Assembly (NCBI GenBank): GCA_020639155.1
Contig: JACKHF010000001.1
Location: 1,116,001 to 1,180,000, forward strand
Length of the DNA: 64,000 nucleotides
DNA from: Phycisphaeraceae bacterium
GTDB taxonomy: Bacteria > Planctomycetota > Phycisphaerae > Phycisphaerales > UBA1924
Direction of reading: 5' to 3'
Position numbers and translations under genes: made by a program. The notes beneath the pieces are model-generated. The model saw only the letters and a list, made by a program, of their open reading frames with translations, made no database searches and was not told the DNA's origin. Below are positions 15,906 to 25,015 of this stretch, piece by piece; within the stretch, counting starts at the first letter, position 1, and every line of letters begins with the position of its first letter.

Positions 15906-17183
15906 ATGTTTGTATCCCTTCAAGCCCTGTCGAGTTGCGTTGTCGTGGTTTCGATGTGCTCGATCGCGTCGGCAACAGATCCGCAGCACGAGCAGAGCAA
16001 TGTCTGGAAGCCGATCTGCTGGGGCGCGCACGAGGATGTCGACCTTGATGCCATGGCGCGCAGGCACGCGCACGCCTTTGCACGCGCAACGTCGATACAG
16101 CACATCACAACGCGGCACAACCCTATCGATGGCGCTGGTGTGACGATCACGTTCAATGTCACGGGGACACCGCCCGCTGGCGCTCTCGATGCGCTGCAAA
16201 GCGCAGCCGACCTTGTTGGCGCGCTCTTTGATGATCAGATCGCGATTGCGTACGACATCAACTTCGAGCCGCTGGGGAGTGTCAATGGTGAGCCCATTCT
16301 TGGTGGCGCTGGCAACAGCTACTCCGGCAGGACGTATGCGCAGTTTCGTGATGCGCTCGTCGCGTCGATGGATGCTGACGACACGATCGAGGACGATCTG
16401 CCGACTGGGACGACCATCGATGTGCTCTATGGGCTTGATCCGTCGACACAGGTGTCTGCGCGATCATCGCTGTTGATCGGATCGCCGCAGTTGCAGGTGC
16501 TGTTCGGGCAGTCTGCGGGCAACCCGCCGATCACGTTCTCAAGCAACGCGCCGTTCGATTTCGATCCGTCCGATGGCATCACTCCCGGGACGTATTGCTT
16601 TACGTCGGTCGTGATCCACGAGATCATCCACACGTTCGGGTTCGGATCCAATGTTGATTTTCTGCACGGCGCGACGCTACTCCCGATGGACGTGTATCGG
16701 TTTCGCGAGTCCGACGGACCAAACACGAATCTGAATCCTGACACGCTCGGCGACTTTGCGACCGTACCGCGCACGGTGTATCTGGACAATCCGAACAATC
16801 CCGTGACGGACGAGGCAATACTCGATTTTATCGATGTGGAGATTCCGATGTCGGACGGTGCGCCGTGGCAAGGCTCACATTATCGCGAGCTGCCATCGCC
16901 GGTTGGAATTATGGATCCGCGTATTCTGCCGGGCGAGACGTACTACCCCGCGTATGTCAACGCGCTTGATCTGCGTGTGCTCGATGCGCTCGGCTGGACA
17001 TACGTAGACATAGGGTGCTACGCCGATTGCGATCAGTCCGGCACAATCAATATCTTCGATTACATCTGCTTTGGTAACGCGTATGCGAACCAGGATCCGT
17101 ACGCCGACTGTGACCAGTCGGGTATGCTGAACGTCTTTGATTACATCTGCTTCGGCAATGCGTACGCGGGGGGGTGTCCGTGA
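15906..17183 (+). CDS. Secreted HEIIH metalloprotease with dockerin-like cassette
   Basis: Probably an exported zinc protease, 425 aa. A signal peptide (MFVSLQALSSCVVVVSMC, cleavage near IASA) is followed by a propeptide-like region and a catalytic region with HEIIHTFGFGS (H238, E239, H242), a metzincin-like HExxHxxGF motif. Later come GIMDPRILPGE, a possible Met-turn, and LRVLDALGW. It ends in cassette copy 4. ATG 15906 is preceded by GAGG and by a TATACT box; an upstream start at 15840 would run through a terminator. It is convergent with the lipoprotein gene at 17195. The family resembles planctomycete metalloproteases known only from genome annotation. Confidence 0.82.
   Translation: MFVSLQALSSCVVVVSMCSIASATDPQHEQSNVWKPICWGAHEDVDLDAMARRHAHAFARATSIQHITTRHNPIDGAGVTITFNVTGTPPAGALDALQSAADLVGALFDDQIAIAYDINFEPLGSVNGEPILGGAGNSYSGRTYAQFRDALVASMDADDTIEDDLPTGTTIDVLYGLDPSTQVSARSSLLIGSPQLQVLFGQSAGNPPITFSSNAPFDFDPSDGITPGTYCFTSVVIHEIIHTFGFGSNVDFLHGATLLPMDVYRFRESDGPNTNLNPDTLGDFATVPRTVYLDNPNNPVTDEAILDFIDVEIPMSDGAPWQGSHYRELPSPVGIMDPRILPGETYYPAYVNALDLRVLDALGWTYVDIGCYADCDQSGTINIFDYICFGNAYANQDPYADCDQSGMLNVFDYICFGNAYAGGCP
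17016..17180 (+). repeat. Dockerin-like cassette copy 4
   Basis: A 165-nt segment encodes CYADCDQSGTINIFDYICFG to GCP, with loops DCDQSGTINIFD and DCDQSGMLNVFD. Confidence 0.85.
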
Positions 17184-17194
17184 GATGATGTGTG

Positions 17195-17776
17195 TCATTG
17201 CATGGGCAGCACGAGGCGCCATTCGTTGCCGACACGTTCGGCCTGAACGCTAACCCAGCGGAGATCCTTCCGGCCGACACCCGTGATCTCCACGCGCAGT
17301 CTGCGCGACCCAGTCTTTGACATGATCGCGTTGGGTGAGTGCTCGCCCATCGGCAATCGCGAGAAGAGTGTGTACACATCGTCGTAGTATGCGCGCATGA
17401 GGTCGTACTGCGCCTCGGCGCTGGTGCCCCACGCGGTCAGCTCCGCTCTGCTTGTCTCGCTGACAACCTGCTCGACAAATATCTTTCTGCCGCGATCCAC
17501 ATCCTCGTCCGCGAGGGTGCGCAGGACATGGCTCATGAGGTAGCTGATCGATGGTGAGTTGAGTGTTGTGTGGCCGAGTTCGTCTGTTTCGACTGCGAGC
17601 TTGGGCTCGATGGGGATACCGCCCCCCGTTCCCGCGCTGACCGGCTGTGTGCCGTGCTCTGCACCCTCAAGCCCCGAGAAAAACGGCTTATATTTTACAA
17701 CGTGCTCTTCAGGCGCGCACGATGCCAGCACACATGCGTATGCAATCAATACTGCACTTGCGCAACGCGCGGTCAC
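17195..17776 (-). CDS. Lipoprotein of unknown function
   Basis: The protein (about 193 aa) has an N-terminal hydrophobic stretch ending in the lipobox VLASC, so it is probably lipid-anchored after signal peptidase II cleavage. The mature part has no motif I recognise. GTG 17776 is chosen because it overlaps the TGA of the upstream DinB-like gene as GTGA, which indicates translational coupling; a longer version starting at 17812 would place a charged run before the signal. It is convergent with the metalloprotease gene, only 11 bases apart. Confidence 0.72.
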   Translation of the reverse strand: MTARCASAVLIAYACVLASCAPEEHVVKYKPFFSGLEGAEHGTQPVSAGTGGGIPIEPKLAVETDELGHTTLNSPSISYLMSHVLRTLADEDVDRGRKIFVEQVVSETSRAELTAWGTSAEAQYDLMRAYYDDVYTLFSRLPMGEHSPNAIMSKTGSRRLRVEITGVGRKDLRWVSVQAERVGNEWRLVLPMQ

Positions 17777-18492
17777 GCGCTGGCCTCGGCGTTCTTTGCT
17801 GCGCACGCGCATCCTGCGCCGCAGCCGCCAGCGGGTATCGGCTCATCGATCAACGGGCCAAGGAACCGCTCGATCTTTCGATTGCAGAACGCTGCATGGC
17901 GCTCGAGGTGATAGACGTTGTAAACAAGGAACGTGCGCGCGCTTGTTGCGCCGCGCTCCGGGTGCATGACAGTGCGCTCAAGAACGGATTCATCGAGTGC
18001 GAGAAACTGCTCGACCATCCATCGGCGGAGTGTGTGTATGACCGCGACGAATCCCGCGACCGGCGGTGGTGTTGCGCCTGCAGCATGCCCCAAGCGTTCG
18101 CCCGGGTCTGCGCTGGATCTTCCCGCGTAGATGCCGGAGTCAATAAATGCGTTCTCGTCCCACATCTCAACGACCGGACCATCCTCACCGATCGCACGAC
18201 GGATGCGCATTGTCAGCACCATTTCCGCGTCAGCACAATGCCCGAGCAGCATGCGCACCGACCAGCGGCCAACGCCCTCAGAGCCGTCAGGTTCTGGAAG
18301 GAAGCAGTGGTCGAGCTGGTCCTGCGAGAGCTCGAACACACGTCGATCAAACACCTCGACACCACGGGCGTATCGGCGCAGCAGATCCTGATACGAGAGC
18401 GATTTGATGTCCTGGATGGTTGGCGGATCAAGAAGGGCTGCGGACTTTGTGCAGCAGGCGCTGTCGTCTGTGGGTGTGTGGGCATGGGCCAT
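17773..18492 (-). CDS. DinB-superfamily protein with Cys-rich tail
   Basis: The protein (about 239 aa) has a DinB/YfiT-like four-helix fold, inferred from the spaced metal-binding histidines in LLGHCADAE and in the late motif YHLERHAAF, and from the family pattern of an arginine-rich helix before DGSEGVGRWS. Members of this superfamily are metal-dependent transferases or stress proteins; the substrate here is unknown. The C-terminus ends in GGCGAGCACA, a small Cys cluster not typical of the fold, and an additional CC occurs near the N-terminus. ATG 18492 has GGAG at good spacing. It heads a two-gene operon with the lipoprotein at 17195. Confidence 0.78.
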   Translation of the reverse strand: MAHAHTPTDDSACCTKSAALLDPPTIQDIKSLSYQDLLRRYARGVEVFDRRVFELSQDQLDHCFLPEPDGSEGVGRWSVRMLLGHCADAEMVLTMRIRRAIGEDGPVVEMWDENAFIDSGIYAGRSSADPGERLGHAAGATPPPVAGFVAVIHTLRRWMVEQFLALDESVLERTVMHPERGATSARTFLVYNVYHLERHAAFCNRKIERFLGPLIDEPIPAGGCGAGCACAAKNAEASA

Positions 18493-18649
18493 ATTCGGCA
18501 TCTCCTGCGGGATGTGCGAGAATCAAAGAAGGGTATGCGTGGCGTGGATCGGCTACAACGCTCTTTGAGGCAGTCTTCGCTGGTCTGTACGGTGGGAAGA
18601 AGGCGAGAATGTTGAATCGGCTCTAGTACACCCGAATGATGCAGCGCTC

Positions 18650-19120
18650 ATGGGAAAACGATCGACGAAGAAGCCATCAGGAACGACTCCACCACAGAAG
18701 CGGGATGCTGCTGAGTGTGGCTGCACACACGAGGATCGCACGCTGGCCCTGCGCGTGATGACGCTGACACGCGATACAAACCAGTACGGCACGATCTTCG
18801 GTGGCATCATCCTCTCGTATATCGATCAGGCTGGGTTTGTCGAGGCGCGCAGGCACGGCAGACACAGATGGGTGACCGCGTCCGTCGATCGCGTTGATTT
18901 TCATCAGCCGGTGCATCTGGGAGATGTGGTAAACTGCTATGCGTGCACGACGAGGCTGGGCCGCACAAGCGTGACCGTGTGTGTCGATGTCGAGGCTGAG
19001 CGCTACGAGACAGGCGAGACAGTACGCGTGACCACAGCAATGCTGACAATGGTTGCTGTCGACGCGCAGGGTAGGTCGATTCCGTTCAGCTCTCCCCCCA
19101 CTATCGGAGTTGACGAGTAA
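18650..19120 (+). CDS. Acyl-CoA thioesterase (YciA-like hotdog fold)
   Basis: The product hydrolyses acyl-CoA to free acid and CoA in the cytosol. The 156-aa protein shows the hotdog pattern of YciA/BFIT enzymes: DTNQYGTIFGGIILSYIDQA with the catalytic-type Asp near its start, then ASVDRVDFHQPVHLGDVV. The N-terminus (KRSTKKPSGTTPPQKR) is a basic extension. The stop overlaps the purN start as TAATG, so the two are probably co-translated, although their pathways are not obviously linked. Confidence 0.9.
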   Translation: MGKRSTKKPSGTTPPQKRDAAECGCTHEDRTLALRVMTLTRDTNQYGTIFGGIILSYIDQAGFVEARRHGRHRWVTASVDRVDFHQPVHLGDVVNCYACTTRLGRTSVTVCVDVEAERYETGETVRVTTAMLTMVAVDAQGRSIPFSSPPTIGVDE

Positions 19121-19704
19121 TGGCGCACGAGTCTGAGCATCATCCGGCTCGTCTTGCGGTGTTCCTTTCCGGATCGGGACGCACACTGGTAAATCTTGCT
19201 GATGCGATCGATCGTGGCGAGCTAGATGCTGAGATCGGGCTCGTTGTGGCGTCTCGCCAGTGCCTTGGATATGACCGGGCGCGTGAGCGCAATCTGCCAG
19301 CACGAGTCGAGCAAGGTGTTATCCCCGAGCGAAGGCTGGTGCAACTGCTTGATTCATCGCGCATCGACTGGGTGGTGCTGGCGGGGTACCTCAAGCTGCT
19401 GCCGATTCCGGCGCGATATGTTGGCAGAGTTGTCAATATCCATCCAGCGCTGCTCCCGCGTCATGGCGGGCCTGGAATGTATGGCGATCGCGTGCATCAG
19501 GCGGTGCTCAACTCCGGTGATACTGAGACGGGATGCACAGTGCATCTGTGCGACTCGGAGTACGACATGGGACGGATTCTCCTCCAGCGTCGGTGTGCGG
19601 TCCTGCCGGGGGACACAGTGCGTATGCTGGCCGATCGTGTCTTTTCGCTAGAGACCGAGGCGTATCCAGAGGCGCTGCGGATGCTTATTGAGGGCAGGGT
19701 CTAA
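19120..19704 (+). CDS. purN: Phosphoribosylglycinamide formyltransferase
   Basis: PurN transfers a formyl group from 10-formyl-tetrahydrofolate to GAR in purine synthesis. The N-terminal VFLSGSGRTLVNL replaces the common SGRGSN phosphate loop with a related one. The catalytic region reads VVNIHPALLPRHGGPGMYG (Asn and His of the NxH motif), then HQAVLNSGDTETGCTVHLCD and YDMGRILLQR with the expected Asp. The length of 194 aa is normal. The start overlaps the thioesterase stop by one base. Confidence 0.9.
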   Translation: MAHESEHHPARLAVFLSGSGRTLVNLADAIDRGELDAEIGLVVASRQCLGYDRARERNLPARVEQGVIPERRLVQLLDSSRIDWVVLAGYLKLLPIPARYVGRVVNIHPALLPRHGGPGMYGDRVHQAVLNSGDTETGCTVHLCDSEYDMGRILLQRRCAVLPGDTVRMLADRVFSLETEAYPEALRMLIEGRV

Positions 19705-19751
19705 CTGTCCGAGGCATCTCCGGGGGCTTTCTCTAACCGTACTATGCGACT

Positions 19752-20438
19752 ATGAAGACTGCGTGGAAATCCATGGCGAGTGTTGTTGGTCTGTGTGTCG
19801 CGACAGCGTGGCTGACCGGGTGCGCCCGTCTGCATCACGACTCAACCGTTGCAGTGTCGTCCGGGGCGTATGCATCGTCATTCGAGCACGCCAAGCAGGT
19901 GCTGCGTGACCAGAACTTCGATCTTGATCGTGTCGATGCGCGGACGGGTGTGATCACGACAAAGCCGAAGAGTACGGCAGGGCTTGCCACGCCGTGGGAC
20001 GCTGAGCAGACGTCGCTTGGTGCCGAGGCTGACGATTTTCTTTCGAACCGTGCACGCGTGGTGCGTGTGTGGTTTGAACCCGCAGCTGAGCGCCCCGCCA
20101 GTAACGATGCTGAACTTGCGCCGGCTGTCGCGCCAATTCCTGTTGAGCCCGGAGCGCCGAGCGCTCCGGGTGTGATGCCGACAGACATGCGCACGTATGA
20201 CGGTGTTGTGCAGGCGCGGGTCGATGTGGTCCTGCTCTCATCGCAAAGACCGGGTCTGCGTCTTGATTCCACAAGCATTCGCATGCAGTCGAGAATGTTT
20301 GATCCGGCATTGGGCAGACGGGGGCTCTATCCGAGCTATGACGTACCGGTTGGCCGTGATGAGGCGCTGGAGCGTCGAATCGCGGGCAGACTCAAAGAGG
20401 TGCTTGTCAGAGAACAACTAACGCCAGAGACACAATGA
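19752..20438 (+). CDS. Lipoprotein of unknown function
   Basis: The protein has 228 aa. The signal ends in the lipobox LTGC (C24 region), followed by ARLHHDSTVAVSSGAY. The middle contains a Pro/Ala-rich stretch (APAVAPIPVEPGAPSAPG), probably a flexible linker, between two small domains. No family recognised. It stands 47 bases after purN, so a shared transcript is possible. The following 200 bases before the CPBP gene contain only a weak inverted repeat (TCGACG/CGTCGA near 20450). Confidence 0.75.
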   Translation: MKTAWKSMASVVGLCVATAWLTGCARLHHDSTVAVSSGAYASSFEHAKQVLRDQNFDLDRVDARTGVITTKPKSTAGLATPWDAEQTSLGAEADDFLSNRARVVRVWFEPAAERPASNDAELAPAVAPIPVEPGAPSAPGVMPTDMRTYDGVVQARVDVVLLSSQRPGLRLDSTSIRMQSRMFDPALGRRGLYPSYDVPVGRDEALERRIAGRLKEVLVREQLTPETQ

Positions 20439-20640
20439 CGTCGATCGACGTTTTGGTTCGTCGAGCGTCCGGGAATGGCGTGTTTGTTGATTATCAGCCG
20501 AAAAACAGAGATCTTGTGTGGTGAGCTTTCATCTGAGTGTGAAAAGATGTGTGTGATCGTTCATCCTGTCTGACGAAACACACCCAGGACGTTTACAGTA
20601 CTGTCTCATCCCGTTAAAGCAGCACCATTGAATACCGCGT

Positions 20641-22230
20641 ATGACTGACGAGCATCGTGACGACATTCCAGCACCTGATGCTCCCGATCGGGAGCATCTT
20701 CCTGCATTGAAAGATGAGCGCCCTGATGTGCGTGCCATGCATTTTCCGCGAAGCGGAGCCCACCGTCAGCCGGGCGTTCGATGGGCTGCTGCTGCAATCG
20801 CCTTCACCGCTGCGATCCTGATTCTGTTGCAGAACATCAACATCTTCCCCACTCCGCAGATAGAAGAAACTGAGCCCGAGTCGCTGATTGTTTCGCCACA
20901 GTTGACAGATCCTGTGCTGATCAGCAGCAAGCTGATGCTCGGCGCATTCGAGTTGCCCTTTCTTGATGCCGACACTAAGGAAACAATCAACAAGCTTGTC
21001 TTTGCTGAAGAGTCTCAGCAGGATTTGAGCGCGATTGATCTGTTGCGCATGGCCATCTTGCGCGGTGTGGCGGTTGACCCTGCGAGCGGTATCGAGATGC
21101 TCAGTCGGGCAGAGGAACGCATCGAGCGACGCACGCAGGAAGTAGCTAATGACGCAACGCTGAGCGAAGCGGATCGCGAGACGTATGCCAAACTCTTCGA
21201 CGAAGTGTCCTCCGACATCGCGTTTGTGCGAACTGTGCTGACAGAATCGCTGGATGCGGTGGACGCGTACGACCTTGATCAGTTTACGACCCGTCACGGA
21301 TGGTTTGGAAGATTGCTGAAAACCTATGGCACCGAGAAGGGGCGTCAGCAGCGCAAACTGATGGCGGCGCAGGGTGCGCGTGCGTTTCTTATCCTCTTTG
21401 TCATGATAACGGTTGTGGTATGCGCCTTCGTTGTTGGGTGCATTCTTGCGTTCGTTGCGTGGTTTGCGAACTTCCAGGGACATTTGCACTGGCGCATGCG
21501 CCATCCCAAGGGGCCTATCTATCTTTATGCGGAAACATTTGCACTGTTCCTGGGATCATTTCTTGCATTAATCGTGGTGACCGAGCTGGCGATGCTCGGC
21601 GCAAGCGAGAAAACTGCGGGCGTGATCGGCGTGCTTCGAATGCTGGCGCAGGCGGGGCTTGCGCTCTTGTGCTTCTATCCGTTCTTCCGCACCAAGCGCC
21701 CGGATCTGATCAGTCGCGACATCGGTTGGCATACCGGCAAGGGACTGACATCTGAGATCTTTGCTGGCATCATCGGATACTTTGCTGGGTTGCCGATTAT
21801 CGCATTGGGTGTCGCTGTGATGGCTCTGCTGGTGAGTGTTGTCAGCGCGTTCTCTGACGGCTCTGGAGGCTCGGGTCCAACGCACCCAATTGTTGAGAGC
21901 TACACGCGATCAAGTATCGAGATCTTTATTGCCTACTTCTTTGCGGTGATCTGGGCGCCGTTTGTCGAGGAAACAATGTTCCGCGGATATTTCTTTACGT
22001 ATCTGCGGAACAGGCACGGTTTTATCTTGTCAGGTCTGCTGACCGCGTTTGTGTTTGCAGCCATTCATCCGCAGGGATGGATGTTTATACCAGCGTTAGG
22101 ATCGATTGGATATGTGATGGCGATGCTTCGCGAGTGGCGCGGCTCGCTTATCGCGCCGATGGTCGCGCACGCAATGCACAATGCCACACTCGTTACCTTT
22201 GGTGTGCTGCTGTTCAAGACGCTGATGTAG
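20641..22230 (+). CDS. CPBP-family intramembrane metalloprotease
   Basis: This is an inner-membrane protein of 529 aa related to Rce1/CAAX prenyl proteases and bacterial Abi proteins. An N-terminal cytosolic tail, one helix (about 52-68) and a largely helical soluble region (70-230) precede a multi-helix membrane domain. The family motifs are VEETMFRGYFF (E443, E444, R448), FAAIHPQG (H476) and MVAHAMHNA (H510). The long soluble domain is not part of the minimal family and could recruit a substrate. Substrate unknown. It is followed by a folded intergenic region. Confidence 0.9.
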   Translation: MTDEHRDDIPAPDAPDREHLPALKDERPDVRAMHFPRSGAHRQPGVRWAAAAIAFTAAILILLQNINIFPTPQIEETEPESLIVSPQLTDPVLISSKLMLGAFELPFLDADTKETINKLVFAEESQQDLSAIDLLRMAILRGVAVDPASGIEMLSRAEERIERRTQEVANDATLSEADRETYAKLFDEVSSDIAFVRTVLTESLDAVDAYDLDQFTTRHGWFGRLLKTYGTEKGRQQRKLMAAQGARAFLILFVMITVVVCAFVVGCILAFVAWFANFQGHLHWRMRHPKGPIYLYAETFALFLGSFLALIVVTELAMLGASEKTAGVIGVLRMLAQAGLALLCFYPFFRTKRPDLISRDIGWHTGKGLTSEIFAGIIGYFAGLPIIALGVAVMALLVSVVSAFSDGSGGSGPTHPIVESYTRSSIEIFIAYFFAVIWAPFVEETMFRGYFFTYLRNRHGFILSGLLTAFVFAAIHPQGWMFIPALGSIGYVMAMLREWRGSLIAPMVAHAMHNATLVTFGVLLFKTLM

Positions 22231-22275
22231 TATTCTGTGTACACCTGATACACGTGCAGCATTGACAGACGACAA

Positions 22276-22514
22276 CGAGGACCACATGCTGGTCCTCGTG
22301 CCGCTCCCTTTCGTCCGTCCGGGCTGCTCCCTCAGAGCCCGCAAGGCGAACCGGCTGCCGATCGGCCGGTGCGTGTGCACTGCGTCCGACAAGGTTTGGT
22401 TGGTAAGGCCCCGCGCCGGGGAGGCTAAACCGACGCGAGGCACACGCAGGGGACACACAAGCAACACGAGGTTGGCCTGTGCCCATCTCGTCAGGAGACA
22501 GGCGCTAACCAACC
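22276..22514 (+). ncRNA. Candidate structured RNA, five consecutive GC-rich hairpins
   Basis: The 516-base gap between genes holds five nested or adjacent stems. H1 is CGAGGACCA/TGGTCCTCG (22276-22298). H2 is CGGGCT/AGCCCG (22320-22341). H3 is ACCGGC/GCCGGT (22350-22370). H4 is a 79-nt rod beginning with a perfect 9-bp stem TGCGTGTGC/GCACACGCA (22370-22378, 22440-22448), then GCGTC/GACGC, GGTTT/AAACC and a CCCC/GGGG cap. H5 is GGTTGG-CCTGT with ACAGG...CCAACC (22470-22514). I find no RNase P, tmRNA, SRP RNA or riboswitch core. The strand is not certain; plus is assumed because it follows the CPBP gene. It may instead be an untranslated region. Confidence 0.45.
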
Positions 22515-22693
22515 CCGCTGACTTCTACAGCATCCAATACGTTTGCTGTTTCGGCCAGTCGTGTGTGTGCTACTGCGCAGATTCGGCGCGGCTCAACCGG
22601 CATAACCGGCACAGACAGTTGGGCCATAGCAATCTGCTTTATTCGGTCCAATAAGACGGAATGAATGAGTGTTGTATACGGATCCGTTTCCGT

Positions 22694-22699
22694 TATACT
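22694..22699 (+). promoter_or_regulatory. Candidate -10 box TATACT before the first LVIVD gene
   Basis: GTTATACT lies 48 bases before ATG 22747 and is repeated, with the same preceding GT, at 24953-24960 before the paralogous gene. No strong -35 is seen. The rest of 22515-22746 shows no feature. Confidence 0.4.
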
Positions 22700-22746
22700 C
22701 CGTGTCAGCCACTCAGCATGTCGGTGGTATGGCTTTGGGGAATCAC

Positions 22747-24780
22747 ATGAAGCACTTTGTGGATATTTGCGCTTTTATTGCAGCCTTATTGTTATGTGCG
22801 ACAGCAAAGTCACAGTTCTGTGCTCCGTACGAACTTGGCCGTGTTCCAACCTCGGGAGACGCTCTGAATATCGTTGTCAGTGGAAACATTGCGTATGTTG
22901 CCTGCGGCGAGCAGGGGGTTGATATCTTCGATATTTCTAGTCTGGCAAGCCCAGTGCTGCTTGCTACGCTGGACACACCCGGTGTTGCCCGTGCGGTTGA
23001 TGTGTCCGGGAACCACCTCTTTGTGGCTGACAGGCTCGAAGGTCTCCAGGTGATCGACGTAAGTGACCCGCTGCAACCTGTGATCGTCGGCTCATACGAC
23101 ACACCAGGCGATGCGTTCGGAGTGACGGCGGATGGTGATCTTGCGTTTGTAGCAGATTATGACAGTGGACTTCAGATATTGGACATCTCAAACCCGGCTG
23201 CTCCAGCGCTGGTGGGAAGTTACGACACACCAGGAACTGCGACCTCCAGCGATGTTGATGGAAGTATTTGTATAGTGACAGACTGGGACGAGAGCATTAT
23301 CATATTGGATGTTTCCACGCCGTCCTTGCCAGCTTTATTATGGACATATTCAACATCTGATTATGCTTACGATGTAGCCATTTCCGGCAGATATGCTTAT
23401 ATCGCGTACCGTGACTCTGGCCTCTTCACGTTTGACATTTCTAATCCGAACGAGCCGCGAGGAAAAGGCATTTGTGTAACGCGTGGAGTTGCAAGATCAG
23501 TCGAGGTGCATGGCGAATATGTTTATCTCGCGTGCGATGACGCAGGTGTCCAGGTGACGAACTCTGATCCGAACGTGCCGTATTCTGTTGGGCATCGACT
23601 TCTTGGGATTGCTGAATCACATGGCACGGCATTCAATGTTGCTGTTGTAGACCAGGGATTTGTCGTTGCGGACGGTCCGGGTGGGATCGCAACCTTCGTT
23701 GTGCCGGACCAGCCCGTGACTCCTGCAGAAACAAATATCTCGTCCAGTGTTGTTTCGATCTTTCATCAAACCATTACCCATCGATTTGTTGTTCATGGTA
23801 GTTTGTTGTTTGTGATCAGAGATGGAGCCGGATGTAGTATTTACCAACAGGATCAAAGCGGGAACTGGATCTTTCAATCAGTGATGAACACTGATTCATA
23901 CGACATTGCAATCTCGGATAATCTTGTGTATTTAGCGACAACGGACGGGCTGGAAATCTGGGACGTTGCAGATATCCAGTCACCATCCTACATGGGAGGC
24001 GTTGGAAACCTCGGAGAAATACAATCGATTACCCTTATGGGCAACACGATATATTTGGCTAACAAAGACGTTGGAACCTTGTATGTTGTTGATGTGGCGG
24101 ACCCTACGGCTCCGGTGTATATGGGGGGAACACTGATGCCCGGAGATGGCTGGGATATTATTGCGCATGAAAACTACGTCTTTGAAGCGGGTGGCAGCTG
24201 GTTTAGTGTGGCAGACGTTACCGATCCTACTGCAATAAGTACGTTCTGGCACTTCAGCCCGATTAGCAACGCGTTTGGACTCGACTATGCTGATGGAAGA
24301 CTCTTTGTTGTTGGCGAGTATGGTTTTTTTACGCTCGACGTAACCAACCCAACGCAGGCTGTTCTTGAGGACGAGTGGCTTGGACTGTATCGCGGCAAAG
24401 CAGTCCAAGTAGTCGGCGATAGAGCGTATGTGGCTGACGAGCAATTCGGTCTTCTCATCTTTGATATCAGCGACTCGTCGCATATTGAATGCCTGGGCAT
24501 TCTGGATGAAACTACAGACACCAGAGACGTGCATGTTGCAGATGGTCTTGTATATCTCTCAGATCGGTTTAAGGGAGTCTTTGTGATTGCGCCCTCGTTG
24601 TGCGTTGATGTTTGCTACGCCGATTGTGACGAGTCCGGCGCACTCACCATCTTTGATTACATCTGCTTCGGCAACGCGTATGCAGGCAACGGGCCGTACG
24701 CCGACTGCGACAACAACGGCAGCCTGAACGTGTTTGATTACATCTGCTATGGCAACGCGTATTCGGCAGGATGTCCTTGA
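22747..24780 (+). CDS. Secreted LVIVD-repeat protein with dockerin-like cassette (long paralogue)
   Basis: Function unknown. The protein (about 677 aa) has a signal peptide (MKHFVDICAFIAALLLC, cleavage near ATAKS) and more than ten LVIVD-type repeats of about 40-45 residues (G..VFVAD...GLQ(V/I)(I/L)D(V/I)S(D/N)P..P), predicted to fold as beta-propellers. It ends in cassette copy 5. ATG 22747 begins the signal peptide and has GGGG upstream; a start at 22669 would include the promoter-like box. The gene is clearly more AT-rich than the housekeeping genes nearby. A shorter paralogue follows at 25016, and the stub of a third gene lies between them. Confidence 0.87.
   Translation: MKHFVDICAFIAALLLCATAKSQFCAPYELGRVPTSGDALNIVVSGNIAYVACGEQGVDIFDISSLASPVLLATLDTPGVARAVDVSGNHLFVADRLEGLQVIDVSDPLQPVIVGSYDTPGDAFGVTADGDLAFVADYDSGLQILDISNPAAPALVGSYDTPGTATSSDVDGSICIVTDWDESIIILDVSTPSLPALLWTYSTSDYAYDVAISGRYAYIAYRDSGLFTFDISNPNEPRGKGICVTRGVARSVEVHGEYVYLACDDAGVQVTNSDPNVPYSVGHRLLGIAESHGTAFNVAVVDQGFVVADGPGGIATFVVPDQPVTPAETNISSSVVSIFHQTITHRFVVHGSLLFVIRDGAGCSIYQQDQSGNWIFQSVMNTDSYDIAISDNLVYLATTDGLEIWDVADIQSPSYMGGVGNLGEIQSITLMGNTIYLANKDVGTLYVVDVADPTAPVYMGGTLMPGDGWDIIAHENYVFEAGGSWFSVADVTDPTAISTFWHFSPISNAFGLDYADGRLFVVGEYGFFTLDVTNPTQAVLEDEWLGLYRGKAVQVVGDRAYVADEQFGLLIFDISDSSHIECLGILDETTDTRDVHVADGLVYLSDRFKGVFVIAPSLCVDVCYADCDESGALTIFDYICFGNAYAGNGPYADCDNNGSLNVFDYICYGNAYSAGCP
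24613..24777 (+). repeat. Dockerin-like cassette copy 5
   Basis: A 165-nt segment encodes CYADCDESGALTIFDYICFG to GCP. It is almost identical in protein and DNA to copy 6 at 26015. Confidence 0.85.
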
Positions 24781-24792
24781 TGCGATTGCGGG

Positions 24793-24876
24793 TTAGCGCA
24801 GCGTGATTTCGCCCTTGCCGGAAAACGCTTGCGTGGGCGTGCGCGGTCTCGAATCGAACAGAGCTTCATTTAATGT
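24793..24876 (-). pseudogene. 3' remnant of a lipoprotein gene like the one at 26213-26698
   Basis: Read on the minus strand, this stretch encodes EALFDSRPRTPTQAFSGKG then EITLR and a stop. The intact lipoprotein at 26213 ends EVLFDAGIRRPTKAFSGGG then EITLP and a stop. In both places the sequence lies just after, and convergent to, an LVIVD-cassette gene. No homologous coding sequence continues upstream; the start of the next LVIVD gene region takes over. I infer a tandem duplication followed by loss of the 5' part. Confidence 0.65.
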
Positions 24877-24954
24877 TCTTGGTCGAAATAAACTGCGGTG
24901 CGAGGCAAAGTGGATATTTACAAAGTTTTGACTTCTGAAAATGACAGATTTTGT

Positions 24955-24960
24955 TATACT
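24955..24960 (+). promoter_or_regulatory. Candidate -10 box TATACT before the second LVIVD gene
   Basis: TTGTTATACTGGATGCAGG lies 56 bases before GTG 25016. TTGACT at 24929-24934 is 20 bases upstream, too far for an ideal -35. The box falls inside the longest possible reading frame (from 24941), so it supports the 25016 start. Confidence 0.4.
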
Positions 24961-25015
24961 GGATGCAGGTTCAGTGCATTGGATTGAACGCGGGAACATA
25001 TTGGGAGGCAGTATC

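Noticed and set aside
22276..22514. RNase P RNA, SRP RNA or tmRNA at the hairpin cluster
   Set aside because: The GAGGAAAGTCC and ACAGAA cores, the GGAA-capped SRP helix and a tag-peptide frame were not found on either strand.
22262..22654. 130-residue plus-strand frame through the hairpin cluster
   Set aside because: The hairpins explain the sequence better. The translation has no motif and there is no Shine-Dalgarno.
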